A DNA stretch of 64,000 nt from Rhynchosporium graminicola (GCA_900074885.1 FJUW01000027.1:124001-188000), one strand, 5' to 3'; positions 1-12,900 are shown, counted from the first letter of the stretch. Numbers and translations: made by a program. The notes: a model not told the origin generated them from the letters alone.

Positions 1-2123
1 TATAACGATATATAAGATTATGTTAAGCTCTAGTATAACGATTTCAATTCCCTAGAGAAGTTTATTATCGCTTTTAAGCTCTTAATTATTAAATAAGAGA
101 CTTTGATAATAGCTCTACCTCCGGTATAGTATCTAATTATATTTATTACCGCAGTTTCAGAGAAGTGGCTTATATAAGCTGAAAGATAACGTTCTCTCTT
201 AAGAGTTTCTTCTAGTAACGACCTAGAGACGCATAAGAAAGCTAACTTAGGAGTGACTCTAATTAGTCTGATTGAAGATATTACTAACGAGGTAAGAGCG
301 AGTGACTCTACCGGAAAGATAGCAGGTTAAGCTCTATACGGTAATAAGTCTATACCTAAGATAGGAAGCGGCGGAGGAGCTACTAAGCCGGCTAGTAAGG
401 ATACTAAGCCGACTTATAAGCACTATAAACAGACGTCGCTAAAGTATACTCTAGAGAACTATTTTGTTATTAATAAGCAGAAGAAGAAGGAGTTTAAGGA
501 GAAGTCTGGAAAGAAGTGGATCCCGTATACCGAATAGCTGAAGAAGAAGGAGGGAGAGAGTAAGACTGATAAGACTGATAAGAAGAAGACTAGTAGTAGA
601 AAGAAGAAGGAGAAGGATAACGATTCTGACGATAGTAGTATCTTCGGCGTAGCTCTTTTACTATGTTTCCCTACTATTACGGCTTCTATAGCTATATTCT
701 CTTACTATAATAAGTTACGATAGCTCTTCGATACCGGCGCTACGGAGCATATATCTAACGACCTTTCTAAGTTTACCTTATATACGCTAAGAGACGATTT
801 ATAGTATATACTTACTATTAATAGGCTGTTACGCCCTACCGAGATTAGAAGTTATACGATTAAGGCGATTAGGACCGACAGTATAGTACGTATATTAGAG
901 TGCTATGATATACTGTATATCCCGTAGTCTCCAGTCTGCTTATACTCCGGTTCTAAATTGAATAAATTAGGAGGTTATTTACGTAGTTCTGTTCTCTATA
1001 CGTCTAAGGAGAAGGAGATCTGTATAATTAATAAGAATCTATTTATTATTGAAGAAGAGACCTCTGGCGCAGGGTACGCTAGCCTTCCGGGTTTGAGCTT
1101 ACCTGTAGTTGTAGAGTAAGCTATAGTCGATATAGAGCTTTAGCATAGACGTATATATCACGCTAGCTTTAACGTAGTACGTCGCACTTAATCCATAGTT
1201 ACTAGTATGAAGTTTATAGAGCTTAAGACTAGTAGAACTCGCCTTTGCGTACTATATGAGAAAGGCCGACCTATTCGGAAGGTTAATAAGATGTCGGCAC
1301 GTGCACGACCTACCAGATCGATAGATGAAATCTATATAGATATAGTACACCTTAAACCTAAGGGTCTGAATAGTCACTCTTACGCCTCTATCTTCTTATG
1401 CGCCTATTCGACTAGAAAGTGGGCTTTTACCTACGCTAAGAAGTCGGATGTATACTTAGCTAATCAAAAGCTAATTAAGTTAGCCGAAATATAGTATTAC
1501 CGCAAAATTAAGGTATAGAGATATGACGGGGGTAAGGAGTACTCTCCCTCTTAGATAAAAGAGCTTACTGACTACCTTAGAATACTACTAGAGGAGTTTA
1601 CTCCGTATACTCTAGAGTAAGATAGAAGAGCTGAACGCTCTATATATACGATTATCGAGAAGGTACGTATAGTTATAGTAGATCAGAATATACCTGACTA
1701 TATATAGCCGGAGATTCTACTCGCCTGTATATATATCGCTAACCTTACCTCTACCTCTAGGGTAGAAGGGAAGACTCCTTTTAAGTGCTTCTAGGACGAT
1801 ATTAAGCTAGGGGTGAACTATACTCCTTCTGTTAAGTATCTCTGTGTATTAGGATATCCTATCTTCATACTAATTAATAAGGAGGAGAGATTCCAGAGCT
1901 ATAAGGTAGCTCCTAGAGCTGAAAAAGGTATTCTAGTGGGATTTGAAGGTTATAATATCTACAGATGCCTAGTTAATAGAAAAGTAGTTCGTACCTCTTA
2001 TCTACGATTTGATGAAGACGGATTAATTACCGAACCTTATGAAGAAGACGCTATAATAGTACCTTAAACTAGGGGTGATTCTATCGATACTTTAAGTTAA
2101 AATCAAGACGTCGAGGTTACTAG
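1..2123 (+). pseudogene. Copia element D, 5' part of gag-pol (gag, protease, integrase)
   Basis: Decayed Ty1/Copia polyprotein entering from the left edge. In order: a gag tail; a destroyed CCHC zinc knuckle near 412-465, where the spacing C-x2-C-x4-H-x4-C survives as Y-x2-Y-x4-L-x4-Y; a Lys/Ser/Asp-rich linker (480-650); the aspartic protease motif FDTGATEHISND at 728-763; a GAG-pre-integrase HHCC remnant (HRRIYHASF, about 1144); and a DDE integrase (about 1270-1830) followed by the usual post-integrase block up to about 2066. Most stops are TAG/TAA at Gln or Trp positions, as RIP makes. The piece stops at 2123 with ACTAG, where Copia A was inserted. Its RT and RNase H half lies at 48625-50580 on the other strand because of the inversion. 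Confidence 0.9.
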
Positions 2124-2592
2124 TGTTGGATTTGTAACCAGTACCTTGGTCAGTTTTGCCTGCATTAGCATACACACCCTGTACCTTGTCAGTACATGGT
2201 CTTAGTACCTGGTTCAGTACCTTGCCCATGTACCTTGTAGTACCTGGCACCTAAACCCTGTACCTTGTAAAAAGCCTGTACCCTGCATACTATATTAGAG
2301 TTACCATGAAGGTTCTCGATAGAGTTTTACTACTCTCTAGTACGTATATCGTACTTCTAGAGGTTTCTACTGACGTACTACTGACGTAGTATGATTCTAT
2401 AGTATACGTGTCTTCTTCTATGGAGTTATGTATTACGTAGTATAGAATATTCTAGAGAGCTCATATAGCTATATAAGTAGCTAGAATCTCTCCTGTAGTT
2501 AGCTCTCTTCAAGAAAACAAAGCAAGTCAAATTGATCACCTATTATTCTGTTATTCTGACCTTTTGGCTGATTTCCACCTTCAATTTTCACA
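2124..2592 (+). repeat. 5' LTR of Copia A (469 bp)
   Basis: Begins TGTTGGATTTG and ends TTTTCACA, followed directly by the primer site. It shares private variants with the LTR at 50581-51069: an extra GACGTA repeat, GTGTCTTCTTC, and CCCATGTACC. These separate it from the LTRs at 7797 and 56334. U3 is crowded with GTACC/GGTAC words. The two LTRs that share variants differ mainly by a 20-bp duplication in the other copy. Confidence 0.93.
2469..2480 (+). promoter_or_regulatory. Probable LTR TATA box of Copia A
   Basis: CTATATAAGTAG lies about 110 bp before the end of the LTR, and the same word occurs in all four A-family LTRs (about 8212-8223 in the 3' LTR). Position and sequence fit the pol II TATA element of a Copia U3/R junction. 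No transcript evidence can be seen. Confidence 0.4.
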
Positions 2593-2600
2593 TGGTAGCA
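2593..2600 (+). other. Primer-binding site of Copia A
   Basis: TGGTAGCA starts immediately after the LTR end. TGGTAGC matches the 3' end of initiator methionine tRNA (plus CCA) as used by Ty1-type elements. The same word, reversed, abuts the inner edge of the A' 5' LTR at 56325-56333. Confidence 0.6.
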
Positions 2601-3334
2601 ATTCACTTAGTGAAATCAGCCAATCAGACGCTTCCTTCGATCGATTTCGCCTAAACTCGCTTCCGTTACTCCTTACCGACAAAGGAGCTCCCTGATAGGG
2701 CGTACTTAGTCGTTTTCAAGCGACTTCTCGCCTAAGAGCTAGTAAGCTAGCCCCTTTGAGCCCTACTAACACGGCTATAGCGAATCAGACTCGTGGCCCT
2801 TGACCCTAAGACGAAGTTGCAGGGAAATCATAACTTGTAACCTCTCGAAGCCTTTGGAAGTGGAGACGACCTAGTGACCCTAGGTACGAAGGCCAAGATC
2901 TTATTCCGGGGTGCCTATATCTACTACCGACTTAGTTTGGAAGCTAGGCCTCGTTGCGTAGTAGGGAGTAGCTTCTGATTCGCTACTAGTCTAGCATAAA
3001 TCATAGGTCGGCTAATAGGCTATTATTCGGGTATAAGAAGCCATCCTCGGAGAGGGTTACCCGGTAATAGTGCTTAAGGCGCTGTGAGATAAACTGAGCT
3101 AGTAGTAAGGTTATTTCAGTAGCAAATACGACAGACGTAGTTGCCGTATACTACTATTGATTTTGATTAAGCGAAAAACTCGGTAAGATAGTAGTCTCGG
3201 CGTAGCTACTGTCTAATTATAAAGGGCAAGATAAGGTTATTATTTTTCAAGTTACTTAGTAGCTTATACGAGTAAAAACTCGTACTTTCAAGACCTCTTA
3301 GTACTTAGTACTATTCAACTGCCTATAAGGAATC
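2601..3334 (+). other. Copia A untranslated leader
   Basis: About 730 bp between the primer site and the gag start with no supported reading frame. The homologous leader is present on the minus strand at 55590-56325. It is GC-richer and less mutated than most of the window. Confidence 0.6.
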
Positions 3335-6300
3335 ATGTCTTCCTTCAAGGGAGATAAGCTAGTAGGCCGCTCTAACTATATAGAGTAGCTTAATGCGGCT
3401 AGCCTCTATTTAGAGGTAAACGGCTATATGTCTTATATCGACGGTACTGAGACTAAGCCTAGCCGAGCTCTCTACTTCAAGTCAGAAGAACGTATTAACG
3501 CGCAAGGCGAAAAGAGAATAGATTATACTTCTTACTCTCCGGAGCTAGCGATTAAATACTATAAGAGACTAGCTGATTTTGAGCGTGCAAATAAGAAGGC
3601 TTTAGGCGCTATTAAGTCGATTATATCACTTGAAAACCTCGATAGATTCAAGGATAAGACTAGCGCAAAAGACCTATGGGAAGCTATTATAGCTACCTAC
3701 GGTTCTACTAGCCTAGAGGAGATCAGTAGGCATATAAATCGTATTGTCGATAATACCTACTCCTCTTATAAGAATATAGACGAATATACTAGTGTAATTC
3801 AAGCTAGTTCAGTCTACCTAAAGCAGCTCAAGTGTGAGATTCCAAAGCCTATACTAGCTAGCCTTATATTTAAAGGTTTACCTAGTTCTTTTGATTCTTT
3901 TGCTTCTAGGAAGTACGAAGAAATCTCTAATAACATTTCTTCTATAGATATAGAAAGTTTAATAAGAAATCTAATATCAGAAGAGGCTAGAATGAATACT
4001 TCTACCGATTTACAAGCTAATAAGGCTTTTAAGGGGAAGAATTGGAAAGGCAGTAAGAAGTGTGGTTACTGTAATAAAACAAACCATATAGAGGCAAATT
4101 GCCATATAAAGCACACTGAGCTAATACCTAATAAATCGACTAATAATAAGAAGAAGTCGAAAGGTAAAGACGCTAAAGAATCAAAAGAGGAGTCTACTAA
4201 GGCCCTTATGAGTTCTTTCAGTAGTACTAGTAGTAGTAGTAGTACAGCAGATCAAACATACGCTACTATATATAACTATAGAATAGTACTCGATTCTGGC
4301 GCTTCTGAGCATTATACACCGAATAAGAGCTAGTTATTAGACTATAAACCTGTATCTAAGAAGTCTATTACTATCGCTAACGGTAATATTTTGCCTATAG
4401 TAGGTAGAGGAGATATCCCTATAATCACTAGGGAAGGCGATAGAGTACTTATTAAAGACGTAAATTACGTACCTAGCCTTAAACTACTCTCCTAAGCTCT
4501 AAGGAACTGACTAATAAAGATTGGAAAGTTACCTTTAATAAAAAGGGTGCAAATATATCTAATAGCTCTATTAATATAGAAGCTAGATAGCATTATAATG
4601 CGTACTACTTAGAAGTAGACGTAAATCATGAGCTGCTCGAGCCTGTGTCTTTTAAGGTAGACTCTAATAAAAGTAGCAAATTAGACCTATAAAATAAGCG
4701 TCTTTTAAATACTAATAAGGAGTTTATCTATAAGACTATAGAAGGATCTAAAGGATTAAAAATCCAAAAGGGGTTAGATTTATCTGACTGTTCTGCTTGT
4801 AATAGCGGTAAATGCACGCTATAAGTAGTACTAAGCCTATGTCGGATACCCTTTCGCTTACTATCTTTGATATAGATATAGCGGGCCCTTTTAAGATTAA
4901 AGGTCTAAAGGGAGAAAGATTCTTCTTAACTATTACATGTAGAGGCTCTAGAGCTATTTGGGTATACGCTCTAAAACATAAGGCTGATGCGTACGATACC
5001 TTGATCGAGTGGTATAATATGATAACTACTCAATTTAAGTAAGGTGTATTAAAAATCGTCGCTAAAATTAGAGCCTTTAAGCTAGATAACGCCGGGGAGT
5101 TTAAATCTAATAAATAGACTATCTTTTGTAAAGATAAAGGTATTATTTGTGAATATACTAGTCCTTACTCTCCTGAGCAAAACGGTATAGCAGAGCGTTT
5201 AAATCGATATCTTATAGAAAGGCTTATAGCTATCTGTACAGATAAGAATATACCCTTATTCCTTTGGCCTCAAATAATCCAAGGAATAGCTCATATAAAG
5301 AATCGCTCTTATAATTCGGTTATTAAAAAGAGTCCCTTTGAAGTTCTCTTCGGTAAAAAGCCTACTCTTGATTATATTAGAGTATTAGGCTCTCTTACTT
5401 ACGTTCTTGTTAATAAAAGGACTAATAAGTTTGAAGATAAGTCCGATAGAGGTATACTCGTAGGGTATAAGTCCGCAAATAACTTCTTAGTATATATACC
5501 TGAGAAGAGAGCTATTATAAGCTCTAAAAACGTCCTAATTAAGGAAGATTTAACCTTTAAGGACGAAGTGATCTCTAAGGAAGAATTAGAATCCTTTGAT
5601 AAGACACTTAACGATTGCGAGACCTCTGACTGTTCAAATCGCGTGATTTCTTCACCTATAAATACTCCTAAATCAGACCTATCTAGGGCTGAAAACTCGG
5701 AGAAAATCGATAGTAAAACAGCTGATAATTCATTAAATGAAGAAAAAGTCATAGAAGATATAGAACTTGATCTCTTTAACGATATAGCTGAAGAATCTAT
5801 AGTAGAAATACCTAAACGAGGTATAAAACGTAGAAGGGACTACTCTAATTGGGTACCTAACGTTACTACTAGAAGTCAAGCTAAAGACCCTGATATAGCC
5901 TTAGCTATTCAGAATAATAAGCGATTAATTCAAGAGCAGAAAGAGGCTTATAGCGTATATAGAAACGTCATTAACTTAGCTTGCCAAGCTTTTATTAGCT
6001 CTAAATCAGATAAAGAAATTAAGCTATCACCTGATCCGGAAAGAATCCTTATTAAAAAGGATCCGGAAGTAGTTATCTACGAGCCTAAGAGCTATAAAGA
6101 AGCTATAAATAGTCCTTATAAGGATTATTAGCTAAAAGCTATAAATAAAGAAATTGCCTCTCTTGAAAACCATAATACGTGGAAAGTAGTCGATAGTAAT
6201 ACTAAGACTATAAAACTACTAAAAACTCGCTGGGTCTATAAGATCAAAGAACTAGAAAGCGAGTACTACGAACTCAAAGCTAGATTCGTAGCTAAAGGGT

Positions 6301-7619
6301 TTAAGCAATTATACGGTATAAACTACCTAGATATATACACTAGTATAGTTAAGCAAATAGCTTAGCGTCTTATATTTGCCTTAGTAGTACTCTATAAGTA
6401 GTATATATATAAGATCGATATGATCTCCGCTTTTACATAGAGTGATATAGACGTTAATACCTTATATATTTGCCCCCCCGAAGGCGTAGATTATTACGCT
6501 AATAAACTCCTCTTACTCTGGAAAGCGTTATATGGTCTTAAGTAATCAGCTAGACTATAGTTTATTACGCTTAAGGAGGTATTAGTTAATAAATTCGGAT
6601 TTAAGTTAATCCTATCCGAAAATTGCATATTAGTTAATAAAGAGCTTAAGATTATAATCTGTATATACGTGGATAATCTAGCTCTAATTAGCCCTGATAT
6701 AAGTACTATTAAGTCCTTGATTAAAGAGTTAAAACACTTCTTTAAACTTAAGGACTTAGAGCTGATAAAAGACTACTTAGGTATTGAAATTGACTATAAT
6801 AGAGATCAGGGCTATATGAAGCTCTATTAAGCTAGCTATATAGAGAAGGTACTAGCTCGGTTTGACTTATCAGATTATAAACCGAAGAATACGCCTATAG
6901 ATTCAAAGGTTAAATTAGAACCTAATCCTAATAAAGCTACTAAGGAAGATATATTATGGTTTCAGTAAGTAATAGGCTGCTTACTATTCCTTACGCTAGC
7001 TACTAGGCCTGATATAAGCTACGCTATGATCAAATTAGCTAGGTTCTCTAGTAACCCTAGCGATACGCATATCTTAGCTGCAAAGAACGTATTTAGATAC
7101 CTTAAAGGTTCTATTAAACTAGGCTTAGTTTATATTAATAGCTCTAGTAAATACGTTAGCGGATACTGCGATTCTGACTAGACCGGAGATATTAGTACGG
7201 CTAAGTCCACTAGCGGCTATTTCTTCTATATAGGAAGCTGCTTATTCTCTTGGAAGTCGAAGTTGCAATCGATTATAGCTCAGTCTACTACAGAAGCTGA
7301 ATATATAGCTATTAATTCGGCAGTTAAAGAAGCGGTCTATATAAGATAACTTCTTATCGAATTAGGCTATTACTTCTAAGAGAGGTTCCCGGTATTCACT
7401 GATAATAACAGCGCTTTATTGCTCTCTAAAAACCCTTAATTCCATGAGAGAACTAAGCATATAGCTATAAAGTACCACTTTATTAGGGACCTAATTAATT
7501 AAAGTACTATGCATTTAATCTATAATAGTACTTTGAAGCAAAAGGCAGACGGGTTTACTAAAGCCCTAGATAGGCCTAAATTTAAGAAGTCTATAAAACA
7601 CCTTGAACTAGCTTATTAG
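3335..7619 (+). pseudogene. Copia A gag-pol polyprotein, RIP-damaged
   Basis: Single-frame gag-pol starting at ATG 3335 (MSSFKGDKL), with a Trp-to-stop change 17 codons in. Gag resembles the UBN2/gag-polypeptide type (DLWEAIIATYG near 3674) and ends in a perfect CCHC knuckle, CGYCNKTNHIEANC, near 4060-4102. A Ser tract leads to the protease motif VLDSGASEHY (about 4287-4316). Integrase runs about 4680-5450 (a frameshift near 4812). A Lys/Glu-rich linker (5568-6131) is open. RT covers about 6200-6900 (active-site YVDN instead of YVDD near 6665), and RNase H has TEAEYIA near 7294 and the terminal ADGFTKAL. Stops in the RT half are almost all Gln or Trp codons. Ends at TAG 7617-7619. Confidence 0.92.
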
Positions 7620-7784
7620 AGCTAGTAATTCAGATTATTATAAGAAAATTAGGTTTATTTAACTTAGGAGGGTAGCTACGAGGTGGCATTTCTATTCATT
7701 ATATTTCTTTTGTAATAACCTAAGGGTAGTCGATTAGTGATTTACCTTATATAGTTCTGTTTTAAAACTGACTATAAGGCTCTG

Positions 7785-7796
7785 ATTAAGAGGGCG
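7785..7796 (+). other. Polypurine tract of Copia A
   Basis: Purine run TTAAGAGGGCG abuts the 3' LTR start; it would prime plus-strand DNA synthesis. The A' equivalent is the CGCCCCCTTAA at 51070-51080, read on the minus strand. Confidence 0.6.
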
Positions 7797-8522
7797 TGTT
7801 AGATTTGTAACTAGTACCTTAGTTAGTTTTACCTGCATTAGTATATATACCCTGTACCTTATCAGTACATGGTTTTAGTACCTGGTTCAGTACCCTGCGC
7901 ATATACCTTGTTATACCCGGCACCTACACACCCTATACCTTATCAGTATATAGTCTTAGTACCTGGTTCAGTACCTTGCGCATGTACCTTATTATACCTG
8001 GCACCTACACCCTGTACCTTGTCTATAGCCTATACCCTGCATACTCTATTAGAGTTACTATAAAGGTTCTCGATAGAGTTTTACTACTCCCTAGTACGTA
8101 TATCGTACTTCTAGAGGTTTCTACTGACGTAGTATGATTCTACGGAATACGCGTGTTCTTCTATAGAGTTCTGTATTACGTAGTATAGAATATTCTAGAG
8201 AGCTCACATAGCTATATAAGTAGCTAGAATCTCTCCTGTAGTTAGCTCTCTTCAAGCAAGCAAAGCAAGTCAAATTGATCACGTATTATTCTGTTATTCT
8301 GACCTTTGGCCGATTTCCACTGTAAGGGTCAAGCCCTTGGGTTATGGTGCTGGTATTATCAGCGCGACTCGCTGACTAAGGCTCGGTTAAGCCTTGGCAC
8401 TGCGCACCTTTTCTTGCGGCTTCCGGTTAGATTCTTGCTCTCTCCTTATCGAACTTGTTGAATACCACCATGAACCCTCGTGTATACATTGTTCACCCGT
8501 GACATCCACCTTCAATTTCACA
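7797..8522 (+). repeat. 3' LTR of Copia A, interrupted by a solo LTR
   Basis: Starts TGTTAGATTTG and ends TCAATTTCACA. Without the 184-bp insertion at 8321-8504 and its 5-bp duplication it is 537 bp, exactly the length of the LTR at 56334-56870. Both carry two copies of the ~78-bp GTACC-rich block and the variants GCGTGTTCTTC and GAGTTCTG. It therefore belonged originally with the 56334 LTR, not with 2124-2592. Confidence 0.92.
8321..8504 (+). mobile_element. Solo LTR (184 bp) inside the Copia A 3' LTR
   Basis: TGTAAGGGTC...CCCGTGACA, bounded by the 5-bp duplication TCCAC (8316-8320 and 8505-8509). It is a diverged relative of the Gypsy C LTR: both end in ATCGAACTT-like and CACCCGTGA(C/T)A blocks. 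It retains many CpA and TpG dinucleotides, unlike the surrounding DNA, so it looks un-RIPed. No internal region remains, so it is probably the product of LTR-LTR recombination. Confidence 0.85.
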
Positions 8523-9328
8523 ATTCTCCTAGGGAAAACTAGAGAAGAAAGTATTTAAGGCTCTAATAGAGAAGTTTTATAATACTTTGGTACTTATATA
8601 CTAGGATCCGAGACTTCAGATATTCTTAGAGACTAATTATAGTAGATTCGCGATAAGAGGTGCTCTCTTATAAGAAAAGGACAACTCCGACGATTAGTAG
8701 GCTTCTTCGCTTAGAAGCTGAATAAAGCTGAAATTAATTATAATATCTATAATAAGGAGATACTAGTAGTAATTACCTACTTGAAATTCTAGGCTCTCGA
8801 GTTAAAAGTATATAGCCTCTTTATAATTTAGATAGATTATAAGAACTTTAAGTATTTTATAACTAAGTAATAGCTATTAGAGTATTAAGTATACTAGTAT
8901 AAGACCTTAGTACTATTTAAGTTTACTTTAGTATATAGGCCGGGATCCGAAGCTATTATCCCGGATATCTTATTATAAAAGGAGTAAGATATATTAAGAG
9001 CGAGCGATATAAATTCGAGGTTCCGCAGGTTTTTGGACCTAGAACGTGTAGTAAATAATCTAGCCTTAGAAAAGGAAAATAAGATAAGAGTAATACTTAT
9101 ATCTACTTAGCTATTAATTATACTCTCTAGCTAGATTCTTACCTTAGATCTAGTAGTAGCTAGAGGCCCTTTCTAGGATAAAGAACTAAACGACTTATAG
9201 GATACTATAGTATAAGAGGATATAATATATTAAACTATATTCCGCTTATTATAAGATAGAGTCCGATCTTTCTTAAGTAAAATTAAGATTAAAATCTAAG
9301 TTAATAACTATAATATAGATATAAAGAA
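8523..9328 (+). pseudogene. Gypsy C, RT end and RNase H fragment
   Basis: Continues, in frame, the Gypsy C polyprotein that ends at 56871 on the minus strand. The pre-RNase H block FKALIEKF and the RNase H start LETDYSRFAIRGAL (about 8615-8660) are clear, followed by AEINYNIYNKE (about 8731-8763) and the TDHKNL-like IDYKNFKYF. The family motif QWSxxLSxYDF...YRPG follows near 8935. Numerous TAG/TAA stops at Gln positions. Cut at 9328 by insertion of Copia B; the integrase continues at 17811. Confidence 0.88.
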
Positions 9329-9558
9329 TATCGTACACTTTCACCTGTTATATATAGTCACGTTATGTCTGATCACCTGCATAGCCTAGTGTATACTCAT
9401 ATGATCTCCTTATATATTTAAAGCAAGCTTTTTCTCTTTCTTCTAAAGGGATAACGCTCTCTATAATTAATATTTAGAGACAACTTCAATTCTCTATCTC
9501 CTGATACTTTAAAGTGATCTTTCATAACTAATAAAGCTTACCTTACTTTTATACTATA
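9329..9558 (+). repeat. 5' LTR of Copia B (230 bp)
   Basis: Begins TATCGTACACTT and ends TTTATACTATA. It aligns end to end with 17581-17810, differing almost only by transitions. The terminal TA dinucleotides are best read as RIP-mutated TG and CA. Confidence 0.9.
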
Positions 9559-9960
9559 GTTAAGAGCTATATATTAATATATCGCTTTTAAAGCTACCTG
9601 TTATATATATAGAAGTAAAGCTTTATTCAAGCTTTCGATTACTTGAGTTACTTATTCAGGCCTTTTATAATATATTAATTAACGTTCTATAAAGCTTATA
9701 TCAGCTTTTCAACTACTTAAACTATATCTTTTAACGATCCTTCTAATAATTCACTTGATCTGAGTAATAAGATAATCTGCAAAAAGCTAGAGTAATAGCT
9801 AGATTAGATCTCCTATGTTTAATTTATAGCTATAATAATCGGACTATAGTAATGTATAGACCTAGATCTACTAGACTAGGTCTCCCTAGCTAAGCTTCTT
9901 TAGATCTAACTATAATAGCTATAAGAGATCGCAGATAGTAAGAATCGAAGCTCTAAAGTA
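9559..9960 (+). other. Copia B leader and presumed gag start, unreadable
   Basis: AT-rich sequence between the 5' LTR and the first readable gag frame. No start codon or convincing primer site could be fixed. Confidence 0.4.
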
Positions 9961-12900
9961 GACTATAATATAGAAATAAAAGCTTAGGAGCTTAAATTAG
10001 TTCAATAGGCTAAGGAGCAGATCTCCGAACTAACTAGAAGCACTCGAGACATAAGTCAGGTGCTCGATCTAACTTCGGCACGCTCTATTCTAGCTAAACT
10101 TAAGAAACCTGCTATAATTACTATAGTATCTCGGAAAGCCGAAGTAGAGATCGAAAATAAGTAATTTAAACTCGATCTCGCTACTAATAGCTAAAAGGCT
10201 ATTACTTACGCTAAAATCTACGTATAGGTAGAGAAGACTATATTACTGACCTACTTAGCTCCTGCGATTAAGGGATAACTAGCTGAAAAGAGAGTAAACT
10301 TTTAATACCTTTTAAGAGCTTTAAAATAAGAACTCTATTGAACTAATACGATTATTTAATCTAATATATAGAAAGCTTATAGGCTTTATCTTACTATAGG
10401 GGTATCCGCTAGAAGTAAAAGAAGAAGTAGTAATTTAAACTCTTAAGCTTAGATCGTTAAACTTCAAGCTCCAATTAGAGATTAGATACTTTATAAGGTC
10501 CTGGATATCGAAAGATCCCTTAGAATTATAGACTTCCTAAATATAGTTAAATCTTTCGACTACTTATAGGTAGATAACCTTCTGATTAAGTATTAAAGAG
10601 CTAAGTTATATAGAAGACCCTCGCTATATACCCTTAAGGAGCTTACTAAGGAATTATATATAAGTTAAGTTAATTATATATATTAGGAGTTTTAAAGTAG
10701 TATAGGAAAAGGTTAGAGCGTTTTCTTAACGCTTAGATCTCGAGTTAGTACTAATATTAGCTTATCTCACGCTATTACTAGTAGATCAGAACGTATTAAG
10801 CACTCCTATCTATATATAAAAGATAAAACTTATTTCTAGAAGCTAATAGACTATACTAAATTGCAGCTTACTATATGCGGATAGGTCTATACTACTAGTA
10901 AAGATAATAGTCTAATCGCAGTTAGAGCTTAGGATCCTAAAGTAACTTTAGTAATACGCTAACGTTTTATCCCTAGTAAATAGAAAGATCTCCGTGCTAG
11001 CTTTAGAATAGATCGACCGATCTCCTAAGTAACTTATAATCTCCTTATTAAAGTAGTAAGAGATTCTAAATATAAGATAAGCTTCCAAAGAATATCTTAG
11101 ATAAGAATATAAAGCGAGATAGAAAGAAAGTAGAACTAGTTATAATACTTTTCCTTAATAATAATTAGGAGCTTATAGAATTACTAGGGATCTATCTAGT
11201 TCAGGGAGGAGCTTATCCGCTTTCTTAATCTACCCTTTTTAATAACTATAGAGCTACTAACCTAGTTAATAATCGTGATCTCTTAGTTAAAGGATCTTTT
11301 ATTAAGTTAGAGATTAATAATTATATAGAGAGTAGAACATTCTAAGTCCCTATTAGCGGGCGCAGAACCTATCTAATAAAAAGAGTCCTTTCAGGACTAG
11401 ATAAGAAGTACTTTAACTTTAAACTTTATAATATTATAGTAATAGATAGTTTTTATACTAATATTATCTTAGAAGCTCGATTATTAGACTTAGGGATCAA
11501 GTATTATAGATAGATTATACTTTACGCTAAGGAGAAGAAGGAATCCTATAGATCTCTCACCTAGTTATTCGGAAGCTTAAATAAAAACAGAATCTTATAT
11601 TCTTTAAATATAAAGTTCGTTTAAACTATTAACTTTCAAAATAACTCTCTTCTTTAAGTATAGTAAGTATAGTAGTCTATCTTATATAGATATACTTATC
11701 TCTGGATTTATCTATTAAGAGATCTATTATAAAATTAGCTTAAAGAGTAATTAGTAGAAAGGATTCTGAGAAGATATAGTATCTAAGAGCTAGTTATCTT
11801 ATACTAGATGCTCTTAGGAAGCTTATAAGCTACGCCTAAGGAATAGTAATTACTAAAGGGGTAGGAAAGTATAAATACGAGTATTATATAGTTATATATA
11901 CTTTATAAAGGATCTCTAGATAGCTACTGGAAAGAAAATCCCTTTATCTATTTTAGAGGATAATATAGGATTTATTCGACTTTCTAGTATACTAGAGGAG
12001 ATTATAATTACTTCTAATGAAGTGCGAGTATAATAGATTAATTATTACTTTTACTTTAAGAACCAAGGAATACGATAAAATCTTTAAGTATCTCGAAGCT
12101 TTTAAAGCTTAAGTAAGGAGGTAATTTGGCCTTACTATTTATATATTTAAATATAATCAGAAGAAGGCAGTTATAGTAATTTAAGGATTCATATACTATT
12201 AGATATAGTATTTAAAGCTCGGAATTGAAATCGAGCTCTTACTAGCTTATACGCATAAGCTAAATAGTGGAATCGAAAGAGTAGGATCGGAAATGATATC
12301 TAAAGGAATTTATATACGACTATTAGCTAATCTCCCGGATTTCTTAGGTCTTAAGTGCGCTTTAGCTACTACTTAGCTATTTAATAGATTACCTAGGAGA
12401 GGGAACGATTAGAGATTACTTCTTAAAGAGAATAATAGATAGTTTCATAACTATTTCTGATTTTACGATCTAGTTATTATTACTCGCTTAACTATAGATT
12501 TCAGATTAAATTAGAGCTTGATTTATATATATATTAAGTATACTTATTAATAAAGGAAAGAATAAAAGAATAAGAAAATCGAGCGTTTAAAATCTCAGCG
12601 AGAGCTTATATCGGGTATTTAGTGGGCTATATAGCCTCTAATATCTATAAGATCTAGGTTCCCGCGCTCTAAAAGATTATTATTACGCGGAATATATATT
12701 TTTAATAAAGACGAATTCTATATCTCTTCTCTAGAGGAAAGAACTATAATTACTAAAGAGGAGGCTTAAACGATCTGCGACTTTATTAAGGAAGCTGAAA
12801 TTCAACTAGTTTAAGCTAAGCTCCTTAATAGTATTTCAGAAGATATCCCTGAAGAAGTCCCTTTAGAGATTAGGTTAAATAAAGGAAGATCAGAAGATCT

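Larger units (their letters stand above)
2124..8522 (+). mobile_element. Copia element A, full-length but chimeric
   Basis: Ty1/Copia retrotransposon with LTRs at 2124-2592 and 7797-8522, a tRNA-iMet-like primer site, a gag-pol frame and a polypurine tract. The two LTRs are not a matched pair: the left one has a single copy of a ~78-bp U3 repeat and the right one has two. The flanking 5-mers differ (ACTAG left, ATTCT right). Both facts mean the left and right halves come from different insertions, exchanged with the copy at 50581-56870. RIP load also changes inside the element: gag to about 6.2 kb is nearly open, and the RT/RNase H part is full of stops. Confidence 0.93.

Noticed and set aside
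5399..5752. Minus-strand 117-codon ORF
   Set aside because: Antisense shadow of the Copia A integrase/linker, whose plus-strand frame is supported by homology.
7869..8063. ORF within the Copia A 3' LTR (and its twins at 50784-51017, 56530-56838 and 56604-56798)
   Set aside because: It only reads the GTACC-rich tandem block of U3; the same apparent peptide appears in several frames and strands of the LTR copies.
2119..8527. Lack of a TSD around Copia A taken as an insertion without duplication or a deletion
   Set aside because: The missing partners of both 5-mers are found at the ends of A', so the inversion explains it.
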